From positions 3,942,501-4,006,500 of the forward strand of contig NZ_CP066308.1 in the NCBI RefSeq assembly GCF_016406105.1: a stretch of 64,000 nucleotides of DNA, in the 5' to 3' direction. This stretch comes from Brevibacillus composti (GTDB lineage Bacteria > Bacillota > Bacilli > Brevibacillales > Brevibacillaceae). Positions 63,195-64,000 of this stretch are shown one piece after another. The position numbers and the translations under genes are program-made. Positions within the stretch are counted from its first letter, which is position 1; each line of letters opens with the position of its first letter. The notes below the pieces were generated by a model. The model did not search any database. It was not told the DNA's origin and worked only from the letters and a program-made list of their open reading frames with translations.

Positions 63195-63494
63195 CTATCC
63201 CCTTCGTTTTTCCATTTCTTCGATCAGCAGCAAAATTTCCGCTACGACCGAATACAGCTGCGGCGGGATATTTTCCCCGAGATCCATATCGATCAGGTTC
63301 TTGATGAGAGAAGCGTCCTCCTGCAGCGGAATATCGTTTTGCCTGGCCATGGCCACGATTTTTTCCGCCAGCTGCCCCCTGCCTTGAGCCGTAATCGTCG
63401 GGACGTAATCCCGCTCCTGGTCGTAGCGGATCACGGCTGCCATCGGCCCGTTGATCGCTTGTCTCTGTTTTTGGTTGAATGATTTGCGGATCAT
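63195..63494 (-). CDS. FlhB-like C-terminal domain protein (EscU/YscU/HrcU family, YlqH-like)
   Basis: A 99-aa protein equal to the cytoplasmic C-terminal domain of the flagellar export switch FlhB: AAVIRYDQERDYVPTITAQG, KIVAMARQNDIPLQEDASLI and GENIPPQLYSVVAEILLLI. The autocleavage motif NPTH is replaced by N-G-P-M, so self-cleavage is not expected. Stand-alone FlhB C-domains (FlhX, YlqH) are known and can partly substitute in export. Its ATG overlaps the stop of the YlqG-like gene (ATGA), matching the B. subtilis ylqG-ylqH pair. Confidence 0.85.
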   Translation of the reverse strand: MIRKSFNQKQRQAINGPMAAVIRYDQERDYVPTITAQGRGQLAEKIVAMARQNDIPLQEDASLIKNLIDMDLGENIPPQLYSVVAEILLLIEEMEKRRG

Positions 63495-64000
63495 ACCTTC
63501 AGATCAAACCCTTTCGCGGCTGCGCCAGCCTCATTAGCTGAAGCAGGAATGGCCGGGGACGGGCGGTTGGGCCCTGCTTGCCTCTCGTCTTTTTTCGGCT
63601 CCGTAAACCTCGTAAAGTTCACTCCCACCACATTGTACCCGATCTCCGCGAGGTTTTCCTTACAGCTTGCGACGAGCGATTCTACCTTTTCTTTGAAGGT
63701 GGGCTGGTCATTTTTAAGCGTGATCGAAAGGTTTCGATCCACAGCGTTGATATGGATCCCGGTTTGTCCCATTTTTTTCGTCTCGATCAGAAAGTAGAGG
63801 CTGCAATTTTCCCAGTCCACTTTTTGCCCCTCATTCTTTGAGTTTACGTACATTTTGACGTTCTCCAGCCCGTTTTCCAATAGCAAGGGCAGCTGGAAAA
63901 ACATGCTTTGCGGCTGATTGCCCGCCTCCGGTTTGCTCAGTAGCTGCTGCCCGGTCAAATTTTGCAGCGCCTGCTCGACCGCGGGATGGCTCTTGGCCGT
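63491..64000 (-). CDS. YlqG/FliK-like flagellar hook-length-control C-terminal protein, 5' end outside window
   Basis: The open frame continues to the right edge (TAKSHPAVEQALQNLTGQQL), so only the C-terminal 169 residues are visible. The segment FFQLPLLLENGLENVKMYVN, WENCSLYFLIETKKMGQTGI and LSITLKNDQPTFKEKVESLV is the Flg_hook fold of FliK-like proteins, which interact with the FlhB C-domain. The next gene encodes exactly such a domain, overlapping by four bases, which supports the pairing. The tail is Pro/Ala-rich. Confidence 0.8.
   Translation of the reverse strand, partial: TAKSHPAVEQALQNLTGQQLLSKPEAGNQPQSMFFQLPLLLENGLENVKMYVNSKNEGQKVDWENCSLYFLIETKKMGQTGIHINAVDRNLSITLKNDQPTFKEKVESLVASCKENLAEIGYNVVGVNFTRFTEPKKDERQAGPNRPSPAIPASANEAGAAAKGFDLKV

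Overview
This window looks like a chromosomal segment of a Gram-positive, flagellated, endospore-forming Bacillales bacterium, most likely Brevibacillus or a close relative. The evidence is the moderately high GC, strong AGGAGG-type ribosome binding sites, and a gene order that recalls Bacillus subtilis: hpf-secA-prfB-cccB, ftsEX-ctpB-minJ, uvrBA, hprK-yvoF-his. Regulatory sites also fit this group: LexA/DinR, AhrC (ARG), cre, sigma-54, sigma-H and sigma-D type sequences. Nearly all genes lie on the minus strand, so the window is transcribed mostly from right to left. No rRNA, tRNA or CRISPR array was seen.

Layout from the left. 1-6.1 kb: a TAXI-type TRAP transporter (fused permease, DUF1850 protein, binding lipoprotein) beside an NtrC-class response regulator and a histidine kinase with a solute-binding sensor domain. 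The binding-protein gene has a sigma-54 promoter with a cre box just downstream. 6.3-13 kb: the complete histidine operon hisZ-G-D-B-H-A-F-IE. 13.2-14.7 kb: an acyltransferase and hprK. 14.9-17.0 kb (plus strand): an agr-type quorum-sensing cassette, agrC-agrB-agrD, with no agrA and a cysteine-free AgrD-like peptide. 17.2-23.3 kb: yvlD-like gene, HD hydrolase, uvrA, uvrB. 23.4-26.1 kb: an isolated flgD-like gene and an IS1182-type element. 26.2-33.8 kb: a YcdB-domain protein and the division/cell-wall group minJ-like, ctpB, M23 hydrolase, ftsX, ftsE. 34.1-39.7 kb: iron alcohol dehydrogenase, argGH, a TipA-like MerR regulator and a DUF4760 protein.

39.9-42.1 kb holds what I consider the most interesting unit. 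Two tandem pseudoknot-forming RNA elements resembling c-di-GMP-II riboswitches precede a 25-residue hydrophobic peptide gene, a DUF5317 membrane protein and an HD-GYP (c-di-GMP phosphodiesterase) protein. 42.2-50.7 kb is the arginine cluster argC-argB-argD and carA-carB-argF. It has no argJ, and matching tandem ARG operators lie in front of argC, carA and argG.

50.8-58.4 kb carries cytochrome c-551, a YciI protein, prfB with its programmed +1 frameshift, an uncertain small gene, a subtilisin-like protease, secA (without the usual zinc-binding tail) and hpf with a sigma-H promoter. 58.5-60.1 kb is an amino-acid ABC binding protein and permease without an ATPase gene; a cluster of five DnaA-box-like sequences lies upstream. 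60.4-64 kb carries a MotAB-like stator pair, a YjfB-like motility protein, an IS3 OrfA remnant, a YaaR protein and a flagellar-export pair (FlhB-like C-domain and a FliK/YlqG-like protein cut by the window edge).
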